Below are positions 14,603-14,826 of a stretch of 14,826 nucleotides of DNA, piece by piece. The notes beneath the pieces are model-generated. The model did no database searches. It saw nothing but the letters and a program-made list of their open reading frames with translations, and was not told where the DNA came from. This stretch comes from an uncultured Blautia sp. (GTDB lineage: Bacteria > Bacillota > Clostridia > Lachnospirales > Lachnospiraceae): positions 1-14,826 of the forward strand of contig CABSEJ010000076.1 in assembly GCA_902476765.1 (NCBI GenBank), given 5' to 3'. The translations under genes were made by a program, and so were the position numbers. How positions within the stretch are numbered: position 1 is the stretch's first letter; every line of letters starts with the position of its first letter.

Positions 14603-14826
14603 TTGCTCCCCTCCTCTTTACCAATGAAAATGACAGGTTAATCAGTAAAATAAATACGAACAGCACCACCGCTGTGGCAATTAAAGCTTCTCTGTGTAAA
14701 TCTGTGGCATATCCCATTTCCATAACAATGTTAGAAGTCAAGGTACGCACACCCTCGAAAATTCCCTTTGGCATTCTGGGCTGATTTCCTGCAATCATGA
14801 TAACCGCCATGGTCTCACCGATGGCT
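14595..14826 (-). CDS. pstC: Phosphate ABC transporter permease PstC, C-terminal part
   Basis: The reading frame is open from the right window edge to a TGA at 14595-14597 and gives the last 77 or so residues of PstC. It begins in AIGETMAVIMIAGN, the conserved stretch after the EAA loop of phosphate permeases. It continues through MPKGIFEGVRTLTSNIVMEM and DLHREALIATAVVLFVFILL and ends in a final membrane helix and basic tail. The ATG at 14808-14810 is internal and not a start. The gene continues to the right of the window, where pstS and the operon promoter would be expected. The overlap with pstA suggests coupled translation. Confidence 0.95.
   Translation of the reverse strand, partial: AIGETMAVIMIAGNQPRMPKGIFEGVRTLTSNIVMEMGYATDLHREALIATAVVLFVFILLINLSFSLVKRRGANG

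Noticed and set aside
14094..14627. 177-codon plus-strand frame opposite pstA and pstC
   Set aside because: It is antisense to two conserved permease genes that overlap each other, and its composition (many Thr, Arg, Met, Ile) is typical of reverse-strand shadows.
1..14826. CRISPR array, mobile element, defence or secondary-metabolite system
   Set aside because: I found no spaced direct repeats, transposase or integrase genes, or unexplained gene clusters. Nearly all of the sequence is accounted for by housekeeping genes.

Overview
The window looks like chromosomal core DNA from a Clostridia member, most likely a Lachnospiraceae-type gut anaerobe. This rests on strong AGGAGG-type ribosome-binding sites, moderate GC, AT-rich intergenic DNA with sigma-A-like promoters, the sequence style of the V/A-type ATPase subunits, and a pst-phoU operon that runs directly into a PhoP/PhoR pair. 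The species cannot be named from sequence alone. No insertion sequence, phage gene, CRISPR array or obvious transferred island is visible.

Left end (1-1332). The minus strand carries the 5' part of a tRNA-Lys(CUU) with its own promoter. Next come a 48-codon basic protein ORF of unknown function (188-334) and trmB (tRNA m7G46 methyltransferase). trmB has a good promoter facing away from the ATPase operon. The 267-bp divergent region 1066-1332 also holds a weak promoter candidate for the ATPase operon and a 7-bp inverted repeat.

Centre (1333-9901). A complete nine-gene V/A-type ATPase operon lies on the plus strand in the order G/H-C-I-K-F-E-A-B-D. A and B form the catalytic head. D, F and C form the central rotor and its coupling to the ring. 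E and G/H form the peripheral stalks. I and K form the membrane ion channel and rotor ring. Gaps are tiny or negative except for a 76-bp AT-rich spacer before K, which precedes a very strong ribosome-binding site. K is the most interesting protein: two non-proteolipid membrane helices and a signal-peptidase-like site precede one canonical c-type hairpin.

Right end (9902-14826). A bidirectional terminator separates the ATPase operon from a convergent minus-strand phosphate operon. In transcription order this is pstC (partial, 5' part beyond the window), pstA, pstB, phoU, a PhoB/PhoP-family response regulator and a PhoR-type histidine kinase. The genes are tightly packed, and all junctions but pstA-pstB and phoU-phoP overlap. 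This suggests one phosphate-uptake and phosphate-sensing unit. The pst promoter is outside the window.

I see no unmistakably new biological system. The best second-look items are the K subunit architecture and the small trmB-linked ORF.
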